NCBI RefSeq assembly: GCF_024763615.1
Contig: NC_077223.1
Coordinates: 106,888,627 to 106,952,626, forward strand
Length of the DNA stretch: 64,000 bases
Direction of reading: 5' to 3'
From: Phlebotomus papatasi
Lineage: Eukaryota > Arthropoda > Insecta > Diptera > Psychodidae
The notes beneath the pieces were generated by a model, which made no database searches, was not told where the DNA came from, and saw only the letters and a program-made list of their open reading frames with translations. Shown here one piece after another: positions 47,451-59,372 of the stretch. The translations under genes and the position numbers were made by a program. The stretch's first letter is position 1, and each line of letters starts with the position of its first letter.

Positions 47451-47592
47451 TATAGGGCCTTGACAAACTTGAGGATTAGCCGAAAAATGGCTTAGCGTAA
47501 TCATTTTCGAAATAATGATTAAACCACATTTATATCATTATCCACTAAGCCGTCTCTCGGCTTAAGTCCTAATTGTGTCAAAGGCCTTATAC
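47451..47592. mobile_element. Short palindromic MITE-like element
   Basis: About 140 bp with imperfect inverted arms: AGGGCCTTGACA...GGATTAGCCGA on the left and TCGGCTTAAGTCC...GTCAAAGGCCTTAT on the right. Confidence 0.55.
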
Positions 47593-48786
47593 GCTATACC
47601 TCAAAAGTACCTACTTTCGCATAATTTACCGTTCACCGGTTTACAACCGATTTATGAAACAGATTGAAGCATTCAAGAGATCGCCCAAAATAGCTTAGGA
47701 GTCATACAATTGATTTTCGGATAAAAATTACTTATCAGTTATGAGCTGATTCATTACCGGTTCAGAACCGATTGGAACCGGTTCAGTTTTCTCGGAAATT
47801 CCAAGACCTTTTTCAACGAGCCCAAACATATTACAATTCGGATGAGAAATACTCTCACTAGAGCAGACCTGTGCTCGTTAAAAGTCGTGTAATATCAGAA
47901 ATTTTGTGTTGATAATTTTAATGGAAATTACAGATAGCCATACTGGTAACACTAATCCCGTTCATTCACGGTGCCATGATGAATATTTTTACGCCAAAAA
48001 CACACAAATAACTCACTTGACAAACGTCTGGCGGCTCTGCGGTTGCAAAAAATCACTGAAATGCTTCAAAATATTTTCTTTTCTATTTTATCCGTATTAG
48101 CACGTCGAGTCCCTTCTTGTAATATGTACTTTTGCATTCCTTATTAACCAAAATAGTGTTGTACAAAAGGGTTTTTCTCAAACCTATCCTGAATTTTGGG
48201 ACAGTTCAAAAGAATATGAGTCTTCCAGCTCAAAATTTCATCAAAATGTTTTTGTTGCAATATCGACAATTATTCACAATTAACCCGAATAACTGTATTC
48301 AACTAAATTATTAAAAGGATTTTCTTGTGAAAATGACTTAACTCTAAGAAATTAAACAAATTTTCACATTAAAAAACCTTTCATTTTCTCTACGTGAATT
48401 TTCGCGGCATTTCGAAGAATGCCAACAGGCACCACCAAACTCACTTCGGCTTTTCTTTTAGCTCAGGACTGCACTAGAGCTATTATAATTTTGACTTTTA
48501 AACGGTATTAGGAATGATTCAACGGTATTTTCGTATCAGGATAAAATGTCCGCACATAAAATAATATCCACATAAAAGAGATGACATTTAATTAATTTTT
48601 AACAATATTTTTTTTTTTAATTTTAAAAGAAAATTAAATAGTTGAACAAAAAATATATTTGTATGAAGGAATAGAATTAAAATGCTATTTATTAAAATAT
48701 TTAAAACTGCAAGAAAGAATTTTTGGGGAGTATTGGTGCCTAAGGACGAAATGTCTGCCATGACTACCTCTAAAACCGGTGGCAGC
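47593..48786. other. Non-coding stretch
   Basis: Several related CCGGTT/AACCGG phrases (about 47637-47790) suggest a decayed inverted repeat. No gene was recognised. Confidence 0.35.
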
Positions 48787-49552
48787 CGAAATCCCGAAAG
48801 CCAAAATCCCGAAAGCCAAAATCCCGAAAGCCAAAATCCCGAAAGCCAAAATCCCGAAAGTCAAAATCCCGAACGCCAAAATCCTGAAAAGGCCAAAATC
48901 CCGAATGTTGAAAATCCTTAAAGGGATGAAATTATATGGGGGAAAATGTTTAGAATAATTTTCCAAGACACAGAAGATTTCCTTTGCTTCCAGAAAGCGC
49001 GGGTGCAATCGTGGGTATAGCTAGGGTAAGTGTACCTAATTTCGGCCAGCTTGCAATTTCGGCCACCTTTTTTGTTCCTCGAATTTCCATGAACTTTTAA
49101 ATTTTACGTACTCTAGATATTATACAATGCAAACGAATAACAAAAAATGTAGCTAAGACAAACGAGATGACGTGAAAAAGATATTGGAAGAATTCCCGAA
49201 AGGCAAGGTAGCAAGGAACTATGAGAATGAAGGTGGCCGAAATAGGGTACCAAAGCTATGTGTATATTTTTATTCATTTTAAAATGTATTAAGAATGATT
49301 TTAGAGTAAATAAAGACGGTAAACTCTTTACAAGGTTCCAAGAAACACATTTTCAGAAGAAAGAATAAAAAAATCAATTTGTATTTGAAATATTACATTT
49401 CAAACTTGAGACTTTGACGCTTGCATGCAACTATGCCGAAATTTGGCAAACTTACCCTATGACACTTCTAAGAATTCGGGATTTTGGCTTTCGGGATTTT
49501 GGCGTTCGGGATTTTGGCTTTCGGGATTTTGGCTTTCGGGATTTTGACCGAG
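48787..49552. mobile_element. Foldback-like element M2 with 15-bp repeated arms
   Basis: The left arm (48787-48915) is a nearly perfect 15-bp tandem of GAAAGCCAAAATCCC. The right arm (about 49474-49545) is the same unit inverted (GGGATTTTGGCTTTC). The centre begins with GATGAAATTATATGGGGGAAAATGTTT and is related to that of M1 at 10430-10540. A family N MITE (49024-49457) is inserted next to the right arm. Confidence 0.65.
49024..49457 (+). mobile_element. MITE family N, copy 2
   Basis: A 434-bp element flanked by TA, with ends GGGTAAGTGTACC and the inverse of GGGTAAGTTTGCC. It is homologous, inverted, to 12502-12927. Confidence 0.85.
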
Positions 49553-49674
49553 ACCCAGTCTGTGATTATTTATTTCAATATCGGTCAAATTGACCGGTCG
49601 TGGTAGGTAGAGCACATGAAAAAAGTCTCTCGAAAAAGACAAAACAAAATAAAAGACAAATACTCAAAAATATA

Positions 49675-50612
49675 AGGGAAGTGTGCCAAATTTCGGCCAC
49701 TTTGAGTGCTATTTCGGCCATGCAAATAAATTAATTAAAATTATGTATGTAATCTTCGAATAGTCAATGAATTCATTTTGTTTTTAAATATTTATTCATT
49801 TTAGGATGTATTAACACAAAGACTGTAAAATTTTAGGTATAATTTGAATTTAAATTGCGTTGTAAAAACTCAGTGCGGAAAGAGTCTTACAAAAATATGA
49901 CAGATCGATTGTGTTTCTAGCAGTCTTGTGATTTGTGGTGAAGTGCAGGTTTTCCTTCGGTGTTTTTCATGAAAATTGATTAGTTTTATTTAAAGATTGT
50001 TTCTGTTTATGTTAATAGTGAATCAATCTTTAAATTTCGGGTAAAATTTCCCAGCTGGATCCTGTATTTCGCGTAAAAAAGTATATACTTTGTGAGCGTC
50101 TCTCCGGTGAGGTAGTGTTGCCTATTCCGGCAACATCTTTTGCTTTCCTAAATTTCTTATTCATTTTATGTTTTTTTTTTTAATTTCTGAGTTCTACAAT
50201 GCCCAGAGAAAAAAAACCATCGCTTCTAAGGTTTGAAAGCTTATGGAAAAGGCCTTGGAAGAGTTCAGGAGTCATATAAACGTATTAAACTAAATATTAA
50301 ACTCGTTCCGTTTGACGTTTTGAATTTTTCTATCCGTTGTGTCAGAAAAGCTAGTCAGAAAAAAGATGGCCGGTATTTCACTCAAAGTGGCCGGAATACT
50401 ACCCAAAGCAGTGTCCATATTATTATTGATTTTTCAATATTTTAGGAAGTGATTTAAAGAAAACAAAGATGATAAACTAGTTTTCAAGGTTCCACAAAAC
50501 CCTCCCGAAAAGGAAGTAATAAAAAATATCAATATGAATTAAAAATATTGCATTTCAAACTTAGGACTTCGGTGCTTATACGCAACTATACCGAAATTTG
50601 GCACACTTACCC
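49675..50612. mobile_element. MITE family N, long variant
   Basis: A 938-bp element flanked by TA. The left end AGGGAAGTGTGCCAAATTTC and the inverted right end GGGTAAGTGTGCCAAATTTC match family N, but the inside is longer and carries TTTCGGCCA-type phrases. No long open frame is present. Confidence 0.7.
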
Positions 50613-52431
50613 TATCACATGGACATATTAAGAAAAGTCATGCACTTAGGTAGTGGCAATTGAACGTTTAAGTCTACGTAAATATTAGAAATATATCCAA
50701 CAGGTCAATTTGACCGGACTCGGTAGGTTTAGTGTTAGTAAAATTATTTACAGTGTCCGATATTTCACTCAAAGTGGACGATATATAAAAGTTATCCGAA
50801 ATATTACCCCGTTTTCCCAATTATATAAAATAAATGTATAGGTCATAATCCATTCGTCCTTAGAAGATTAATTTGTGACTGTAAGGGTAAATCGTTAAGA
50901 AGTGAAAGCTAAAATTTCGATAAAGCCAGAATTATAATTATTGGGCTATGTCAAAATTCATTGATTTTCCCGTGATACAATAATGGCTCTTTATATAAAG
51001 CTCATTAATTTGAAATATAGCTCGAGCTTTTATTCATTAAACCTCTCAAAATCTGACATTTTTATTAATTTACGTCCCTTTAAGACATTTTTCGGTCTCT
51101 TGAAAGTCCCTAAAAGCATTCCAAAAGAAAAAAATATATAAAGCAATATCATTGTTGCACAACCAATTTGAAAGAATTCCAAATATTCTCATTTCTTTTT
51201 AATCACAAATTTTTCTTTTAGGCAACTTAGAAAAGCTCACACGGATGTGTCTAACATAATCACGAAATTTGGCTTTGTTATCGAACTTCCTGACACTGAT
51301 TCACAAGTTTTTCTTTTTTTCATGTAAAAAAAAATTTCCTGACTCACTTTCCTCCCATACAATAATGAAATTTTCACTCTTAGTAATTTTCTACTTTTCC
51401 ACCTAACATCGCAATTCAATAATTTGAGTGGGAATTGGAAGAATTTCTCAATCAGAAGAGAAGACGAAGAAAAAAGTGTTTGGTCTTATCGTACGATGGA
51501 GGATTTGATAAGAAATACGAGAATGATGTGAATATATGTGTATGTGTGTATTAAAAATAAATATTTGATGATATATCCCACACAGGTATATACAAAATCA
51601 ATTGATTTTGTGGTTCTTTCGATTTGATTTTTTCTCCTATTCTTCTCTCTTTTCCTACTTCCTTTTTCATAGTAAATTACAACAACATTTTTTTAATATT
51701 TCTTTTTTTTTCCTTAAATAATATCTTCCGTTGTGGATTTATTTGTTGCATTGAGCAATAGCCTTCGAGGAGCCACGATTTCTCTTTCTCTGTCTCTTGG
51801 TGGCAGAAAATGTGTCTAATAAATAAAAAAACAATTCCATCGAATGGATGAATCATGATGACGATTTGATGTACTTTCTTGGGCTTGAAGCATATAATAT
51901 ACACCATGTTCGAGTCATCAGCTAAAATTATTTTGTCTGTTTCCACCGTTTAAGGTGTTTTCTCCGCACCAAGCACGTTTTTACAATGAAAGAACCAAAA
52001 AAAAGAGAGGGAGAGAGAAAAAAGAGAGAACGGAAAAGAACCCAAAGGATCGATAATTCATCCTTGAAGCTCCTTTCTAGGAAAGATCTCATTACCAACT
52101 AAAGCCACAGGGCATTTTTGTTTGAGAAATGTCATGAGGTTTTTCACTTACAAATTCTTTTTCTTTTTTTCAATACTGCTCTTTTCAACATTTTATTGCT
52201 CCAACTCAAAACGAAAGATTAAGGGAAATATAAGAGAAATATTTTTGCAATATTTTTTTTTATTTATAAAGTTTAGGATAGCATAACATGTGCTATCCGT
52301 CCGTTTCATTTAACTATGGTCAGTTTAGAAGCCAAACGGTAAGAGATGTCGAATGCCGGTCTTCGGTGACGCTTCAAATTGTCCTTTCTTTTGTATATAA
52401 TGCGACTTGATACCGTAAACACCACTCATGA
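50613..52431. other. Non-coding stretch
   Basis: No gene was recognised. The ACGGTAAGAGATGTCGA phrase near 52337 is a third copy of the repeat seen near 38458 and 6200. A pyrimidine-rich tract lies at about 51600-51720. Confidence 0.35.
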
Positions 52432-53625
52432 GGTCCATAGTGAAATTTACAAGGATTCGCAACATCAGCGCCGGTGGCTAAAATATGAAATTTCACTTTG
52501 GGTGTTTTTGGGTACTTTTCGAAATGTCAACTGAGTGAAAAAATATGGAGAGTAATGGTACGTAATGTTGCAAAATCTGAAAATCCATCAAGATTGGAGT
52601 AATGGGAAGGTCAGAGTGCTGCTATCTGTGTGAAAAAAAGCATTGATATTGCACTTAAGAAGTCTTACGGCGTTATAACACTTGCACATTAAAATTTTAA
52701 TGTGATTCACATTAATTGTCGCTTGTGAGCGTCCAAATATGTTATTTGTGTCTTTGAGTCACTTAATATTTGGGGTTTTTCTATTTATTGATAAAGAAGT
52801 GGACTTGGCCTGCAAAGATAAGTTTAAATTTACCTAAAACATAAATATTTTTCACATTAAAAAATTAAACAGAAAATCGCATTAATTTTTCGCATTAATG
52901 CTATAAATCAATTTATATCAAATTTTGCGGGCCAAGTCTACCTCTTTATCAATAAATAGATCAAATTTTGAATATAAAGTGATTCAAACACACAAATTAC
53001 ACATTTGAACTTTCACCAGCGACAATTAATGTGAATCATATTAAAATTTTAAAGTGCAACTGTGACAACACAGTTACAGCAACAAAGTGTGCACATTTAA
53101 TAGAAATTCATGCAAAAAACCCTAATTCTTGATCCTAAATTCTCAGTGTATGATGGTTTGGGCTGATCTTTTATTGCGAAATTTTTTGAGCTGGGTATAC
53201 TCGAGGATCAGCCTGTCTATTTTGGGCATAAGTTCATAATGAACCGTCCGTTGCAGAGAATAAATCGCTATGCGGAAAATACTCACAGGCTGATCCTGAG
53301 AAATACTCAGGTCGAAAAATTTGGCGGTAAAGGATCAGCCCAAACTATCATACACTGAGGATTTAGGATTACGAATTAGCGTTCTAGCGTAAATTTCTAC
53401 TAAATGTGCACACTTTAATTACTAAAAGACTTCTTCCCATTACTCTAATCTTAATGCATTTTAAGATTTTGCAACAATGCATACCATTATTGTCCATGTT
53501 TTTTCACCCAAATGGCTTTCGAAAAGCACCCAAAAACACCCAAAGTGAAGCCTTTTATTTTCAGCACTGGCGCTGATATCGCTTAATCCTCGTAAATTCA
53601 CTAGACCTCATGAATTTAGAAGATC
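52432..53625. repeat. Large palindrome enclosing two palindromes
   Basis: The outer arms (about 52432-52670 and 53425-53625) are inverted copies, with shared phrases such as ACACCCAAAG and CATCAAGATTGGAGTAAT. Inside lie two adjacent inverted repeats. One covers about 52683-53075 (arms with TTAATGTGATTCACATTAAT and TTTATTGATAAAGA). The other covers about 53086-53421 and has a nested MITE core at 53122-53379. Confidence 0.7.
53122..53379. mobile_element. MITE family H
   Basis: About 258 bp with inverted arms of about 40 bp (GATCCTAAATTCTCAGTGTA...GGTTTGGGCTGATC and its inverse). A half copy of the left arm appears at about 57150-57195. Confidence 0.75.
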
Positions 53626-53763
53626 AGCCTGATCCTTCAAATTATGAGCTGATCGAATTTCGACACTGAGGACAGACAGACCAAAAACTATGAACACTCC
53701 GATCTGAAAATGTTATTGATTGATACTGGACGAAACTTGCAGAAAACAGGTAATACCCTTAAT

Positions 53764-53981
53764 AGGGTTATACGGGCTGCAGACCTAAGGCTTAGCCATA
53801 TGGCTTAACTGTATTAATTTCTTATCAATTGCGAATTTTTGGAAAAATTTAACTGAAGATTGAATTATTAAAGATGAGTGATCTATTAGGTTTTCAAACA
53901 CCACAATTGTTCGTTAATTAGGACTTTCAGACCTTTGGGATTTGGGCTAAACTTCTAGTCTGAAGACCGCTTTACGGCAAT
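53764..53981 (+). mobile_element. MITE family I, copy 2
   Basis: Ends CGGGCTGCAGACCTAAGGC and (right) CTTCTAGTCTGAAGACCG are inverted. It shares its body with 44896-45102 and 54134-54352. Confidence 0.75.
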
Positions 53982-54133
53982 ACATATGGCCTCGTAGAAT
54001 TGTTATCAGAGTATGATTTCGAAGAACCACAAATGTTCATAGGTAATGCCGATTAGGTTTTTTTTTGGAAAATCGAGAGAAGTTCGTAACACGAATATAG
54101 AGTGACTTAAGCCTGTCAAAATCCATAAAGTCC

Positions 54134-54352
54134 CTTATACGGGCTTCAGACCTAAGACTTAGCTACCTGGCTTAACTCCTCTAATTTCTCATTAAGCATG
54201 ATTTTTTAGGAAATTGTTGTTAATGATTGAATATTAAGGGCAAATGATTCATTCGATTTTGAAAAATCAATAAAATTGTTATTTAGATTTTTGAGACCTT
54301 CGGGAACTGGGCTAAGCCTCCAGTCTGAAGCCGCCATTACGTTCAATACCCA
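54134..54352 (+). mobile_element. MITE family I, copy 3
   Basis: Ends CGGGCTTCAGACCTAAGAC and CCTCCAGTCTGAAGCCGC are inverted. It lies about 150 bp from copy 2 in the same orientation. Confidence 0.75.
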
Positions 54353-54361
54353 TACCGATTT

Positions 54362-54767
54362 GAGACCTCTCGCTGGAAGTGGTTTATGTATCATTTCGAA
54401 GGTATATCAGAGAGGACTTATCTGAAAACCCGTTAGAAGTTCGAAAATTTAAATCTACGAGTTGCACAAAAATGAATGTAACTTCATGAAAAGGCTTTTT
54501 ATTTTAATAAAATTGAAATTCAAACGTTCTGTCATCCTAAAATACCACAAAAAAGCTCTTTAGTAGAAAATTTTGACCCATTGTTGCTGACGATTGAAGT
54601 GTCAGAAACAGAAATACCGAAAATTCGAAATGGTAGAAAAGCCAGCGATAAAGCTGCGAATATGTGAATTTGTACTTTAGAGTTTAGATTTCTGATTGTT
54701 TTTAGAATAGATTCAGCTTGGCTTTAGAGTAGCTTTGTCTCTTAGAAAGATTATTACTCAACACAAT
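54362..54767 (-). mobile_element. MITE family C, copy 4, diverged
   Basis: Inverted relative to 6313-6746. It retains GGTATATCAGAGAGGACTTA, AACCCGTTAGAAGTTCG and AGATTATTACTCAAC. It is more diverged than the other three. Confidence 0.65.
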
Positions 54768-56290
54768 TATTACGTTTCGAAAATTATAACAGTACGAATT
54801 TCGAAATTACACAGCTGTTCAATTCTATAAGCATGGAAACAAATTTACCATATTTTTTAAAGAAGCTTCGTTGGGTGTAATATTATTAATGGGTAGATAA
54901 TATTTTCTTGGAAGCAATTTTTTGTCAAAAATTGGATTTTGACAGAATTCTGATGTTTCCCCCTACAGCAAGGCGTTCAATTTCATTCAAAAAAGCAATT
55001 TTTAATGAAAATTGCTCCTAATGTTCCTGCTAGGTTCTATTGGAGTATTACTAGGTCCTATTGTATGTAGTATTCATTGGAAAGTTCAAAAATCTGTACG
55101 CATTAGAAAACAATGGGAAAGGCATTAACAGCTAATTCCTTCAATTCTCTTAACATCGAGCACTCTGCAAATTCGCGCTTGCCATTGATTGTAGTAACTT
55201 CCACAGCAAGAATGCAATAAAAAAAGTTCTTCTGCAATGCTCAAAAAAAATTCAAATACAGACTTGCCAAAAAAAGAGCACAAATCATTAGCATATTCGT
55301 CTAAAATCGAATCTACACTTAGAAACCTGTCTTCAGTAGAAATATTCTTTATCGGAAAATGCCGCGAAATGAGATCACGATTGCGTAACTCCAGCGCGAC
55401 TATTGAACTTTGAATATTCGGCCTCTAGAAAATCATTATGAAGTATGATAGCTTGCTTGTACATCAGCATCAAACTCCTTGTAATTTTAGTCCCTTTGTC
55501 ATATGCACTGACCTCAATAACTAACTAGTGTTGCGAAAAAGCCTTTGCCATTCAGACGGTCATTAACTGGCTCAAGACTATCACTATCAGTCTGGAAAAT
55601 TTCACAAAGAACGTGTAGGAGTGATTTTCTAATTACGTGGAAATACTAAAACGACCTCATGGTGAAGGGAAATAAACGATGATTAATTGGAGATTAGGTA
55701 TGTTGAAGTTCTCATGTGGAGAACCAATGTGAATTTTCTTATGGACTTATCCAGACATTCGGAACAGAAGTCTAAGTATATAAAAAGGAGAAAAATAAAC
55801 AGATGATTTGCAGATTTCGATTCTCATGCTCAATAAACTGAATTTTATTCCAAAGATCGATTTACAACACTCAGAAAAATGCTTTTAAAAAGTTGTTGTT
55901 TACAAAAAGAACTCTGAATAACTTTTTATAACATAGTAAAAAAAATTGCAATAAAAAATAAACTTAATAAATAAAATAAAATAATAAAACCAAATAAATA
56001 AAATGGAATAATTAATGCAATTTTACTAAAATATGGAGTTTTACTAAAATAAGAGTTTAGAGACGTTTCATTTGACGTTTGTTTGGTTTTTTAAACGGTT
56101 CTTGCTCACCTCTGCGATACAGTATAAATCTCTGCCTGACAGAGCTTTCAAATCAGGAAGGTTATTACTGAAGATAAGGATTAATGTTTTTAAATGGAAA
56201 GATATTTTAACTTCGAATAGCAAAATAACTGCCGAGTAACTTTTCTGCCACACTGTTCTCAACTGTTCTCAATTTTTAATTCTTAAACTG
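54768..56290. other. Non-coding stretch
   Basis: No gene was recognised. A fragment of the family C right end (AAATCAGGAAGGTTATTACTG) lies near 56150. Confidence 0.35.
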
Positions 56291-56994
56291 TAATAGGCCA
56301 TTTCCATTGAGAAAATTTACAGATTATTGTAATTCCCAATGCACATGAAAGCTCGAAAAAAAGCCCAGTTTTGAAAACGAACATCCTGTTGATATTTGTT
56401 TGTTTTGATTTACCTTCTGGTTAAAAATGCATAAAAGGATAAAAGCAACCGAAACTTTCATGAAATCACTGCTAAAGGATATCTTTAGTCGTTTGGTACG
56501 CAAATTGAAGCAGGGAAAGAGATTATGAGGGGAAATTGATACCATTACCACTTTAAAACAGCAATGTTGCCGTTTTCCGACGCACTTCTAACACTTTGCC
56601 CGCCTTTACCGTAAATCACAGTTCTGGCCATACTGTATCAAACACACAGGGATATTTTTTCACTGAACGCACTATTTTCACCTTAAAAAAACCCAAATGT
56701 ACTTGAATATCATCTAAAAAAAACCTTCACTGTGAAAAGAAAACAAGTTTTCTTTATGGAAATTCGCTCAGCTGACAACTCATTGGCATGCAAGTATCAG
56801 AAGAAAACTCAATGGATGGCGTTGTTCTCCATAGAAACAGTCTGGAAAACTGTTCCCAATTTTTATTTTTAGGCTTCTATGCGAAAAAGTTCAACCAGAT
56901 TGAACTTTTTCTCATAAAAGCAACCTTTTTCTTAAGGAGTTGAAAATTTTCTAACAAATTTGTTGAGAAATTTCTCAATGGAAATGACCCATTA
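56291..56994. mobile_element. MITE family U, 0.7 kb
   Basis: Inverted ends TAATAGGCCATTTCCATTGAG and the inverse of TAATGGGTCATTTCCATTGAG bound 704 bp. The inside has no recognisable protein. Confidence 0.7.
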
Positions 56995-57214
56995 GTCGAA
57001 AAATTCAACGAAATTGAATAGAAATTAATAAAAATTACTCAAACGGACATCTAGTTATGGTTGCCTTGCCTACTACGGGTCCAATCCAAATAGATTCAGA
57101 TTAATCCCTGAGAATATTTAGCCAGGGATATTTTTGCAAAAGATCTCTAATCAATGATCCTAAGTTCTCAGTATGTGATAGTTTATGATAAATCATTGCT
57201 GATAAATTTTAGTA

Positions 57215-58502
57215 GGGGAGACCGGGGATCTTTGGGACAGGGGTAGTGTGGGACGACGCGATTTTTTCATTAATTATTGAAATAAAGGGGGTTTAACCAT
57301 TACTGTATCGTAGGTAATATTAAGATGTACCTTGACTAAAAGAATGAATATCCTCAGTTCTATTGCTGAAATTCTAAGAACATTTTCTTAAAAATTGATA
57401 AAAACTGTATATTTTGACATCTCACTTTTCCTCCTTGTATTTTATATCAGCTATATATAACCAAAACTTTTTTATCTCACTAGCTAGCAGTGTAATCTGG
57501 GAACATATTTTTGTAAGTTTCCGTGATCATACACTCTTGTTTTTTACTTAAAATTTTTAACTACCAAAACTACACGCGGGGATGTTTGGGACACCTGAAA
57601 GAGGATAAATGGGACGCCGATTTTTGACAAGATTGTAAGTGGCGCGTAATTATTACTGTCAAAATGCCAATTTCTACTGGAAATCTCCTTCTTGTGCAAA
57701 CTTTACCAGTTGAGCAGTTGTCTCCAACTACAGGGACAATTAAACCATCAATGTCTTGGGAACTAATAATTTCTTCTTCTGAGGATATTCGACTTTGCCC
57801 AATCCCGTTAAAAATTATTTTCTGGAAACATTCTCGAGCAATATCCTCTACAATTCTCACAAGTTTTCTACAAAAGGAAAGGTGAGTGCTTATTCAAGAA
57901 ATAAGAAAAAAAACTACCACGCTGTTGTCGTAAAATCAAATAGGAATCCGCCGATGAGTTCAAAATTAAGAGTGTCTAGTCTAGAGAATCTACACGCCTG
58001 ATGAGTTTGAACGATAATAATTCTAATATTAAGAATAAAAATGCAAAGAAAGCTAGGATGGTAAATAAAAAGAAAATACATTAAATAACTGATTGACAAA
58101 AAATAACTACTGAACAAACAAGATTGATATGGATTTCTAAGTATGAAATAAAAGATTGAATATATCTATTTCTATTGGAAATATTTTTAATATAGCATTT
58201 AAAATTAATTAAAGTGCTCCAATAATGCGAATTATGCGAGAAAAAATGCATCCCAAACATCCCCTTTTATGTCCCACGCTGCCCCAAATCGGGGAGGTTT
58301 GGGACAAAGTGTCAAGTTAAATGTTTTATCTTCTCCAAGAAAACTCAGTTGTTTTCCAAGTTCTATCGAGTACTTTTTATAAAGTCAATACCCATAAGTA
58401 TCCTATAGACCACATGAAATTGTAATACATTATCGTGATTTTTTGGAATAATGCCTCAAAGTCAAAACATGAAAAAGTGTCCCAAACCTCCCCGGTCTCC
58501 CC
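57215..58502 (+). mobile_element. pogo-like transposon with remnant transposase
   Basis: A 1288-bp element flanked by TA (57213-57214 and 58503-58504) with inverted ends of about 26 bp: GGGGAGACCGGGGATCTTTG on the left, and on the right the inverse of GGGGAGACCGGGGAGGTTTG. The interior holds a short open frame (57664-57885) whose SSEDIR...TILT segment resembles the C-terminal SPEDIRP...ILTDTP region of pogo-family transposases. The catalytic domain is absent, so it is an internally deleted copy. Confidence 0.8.
57664..57885 (+). pseudogene. pogo-type transposase C-terminal remnant
   Basis: A 73-codon frame inside the TA-flanked element. Only the tail motif described for the host element supports the identification. 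The DDE domain and the DNA-binding domain are missing. It could be a chance frame, but its position in a pogo-like element favours a remnant. Confidence 0.45.
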
Positions 58503-58504
58503 TA

Positions 58505-59370
58505 CACCGAGAAAAATGTGGATGGTAAAATTTACCATCCTCCATAGAAAATTCTAATGGCCGGATAGTAAAAAAGTCACCCAGCAAACGCGATATTAAA
58601 TTGGACTGTCAAAAATTGTAGAATCTATTGCATGGATAGTAAATTCTAATAGCCGGATGGTAAATTCTAATATCCCCGGATGTTAGATTTTACTAGCCGG
58701 ATGGTAAATTTTACTGGCAGGATAGTAAATTTTACTAGCCGGATATTAGAATGAAAAATGTCGGAAAAATTTATTTTTCCTTATTTTCATTGCTTTTTGG
58801 CCATTGTTTGAGGGCTTGGGGCCCTTCTTGGATGATATTCTCTGTATTTCAAGCCATTTTGGTGCGTGAAAATTGACGACTGCACCGAGATTTGAACACG
58901 CGACCTTTGTGATGACAGTCCAGCATCTTCCAGCTGCGCCACGAACTCCTATAATGTATTTAAAGCATATCGGGAACCGTTGCATCGGCACACACGATAT
59001 TCCAAAATGACATTCTAACAGCAGGATGGCAAAGTTTACTGGCTTGGATGGTAATTTCAATCCAAATTACTATCCTCCGTTAAAATTTACTGTCTTCCAG
59101 TTAAATTTTAACATTTAATATGCGGCGAGTAAAATTTACTTCACGGATATTTGAATCTAAGAGAGGTCAAGGTAAAATCTAAATGAGGATAGTAAATTTT
59201 ACCATCCGGCTATTAGAATTTACTATCCGTAGGATAGTAAATTTTAAAATGTCAAGATGGTAGATTCTAAAGGAAAGTTTCTATGGAGGATGGTATTTTC
59301 TACTATCTTTTGAGATAGTAGAATTTAAAGACACGATTTGTAGAAAATACCATCCAAATTTTTCTCGGTG
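58505..59370. mobile_element. MITE with CACCGAGAAAAA ends and GGATGGTAAA repeats
   Basis: An 866-bp element flanked by TA (58503-58504 and 59371-59372), with inverted ends CACCGAGAAAAATGTGGATG and the inverse of CACCGAGAAAAATTTGGATG. Internal GATGGTAAATTTTACTAGCCG-like subrepeats fill both flanks. A tRNA-like segment sits in the middle (58878-58952). Its left TA is also the right TA of the pogo-like element, so the two abut exactly. Confidence 0.8.
58878..58952 (-). tRNA. tRNA-like sequence inside a MITE (probable pseudogene)
   Basis: On the minus strand, GTGGCGCAGCTGGAAGATG fits a D-arm and A-box, and GTGTTCAAATC fits a T-arm and B-box. The spacing is tRNA-like, and an anticodon-loop-like CTGTCAT would suggest GTC. 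The acceptor and anticodon stems pair poorly. It is probably a captured, decayed tRNA or a tRNA-derived SINE head rather than a working gene. Confidence 0.4.
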
Positions 59371-59372
59371 TA

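Noticed and set aside
48787..48915. CRISPR-like regular repeats
   Set aside because: The 15-bp units are contiguous without unique spacers, and the organism is an insect. It is a minisatellite arm.
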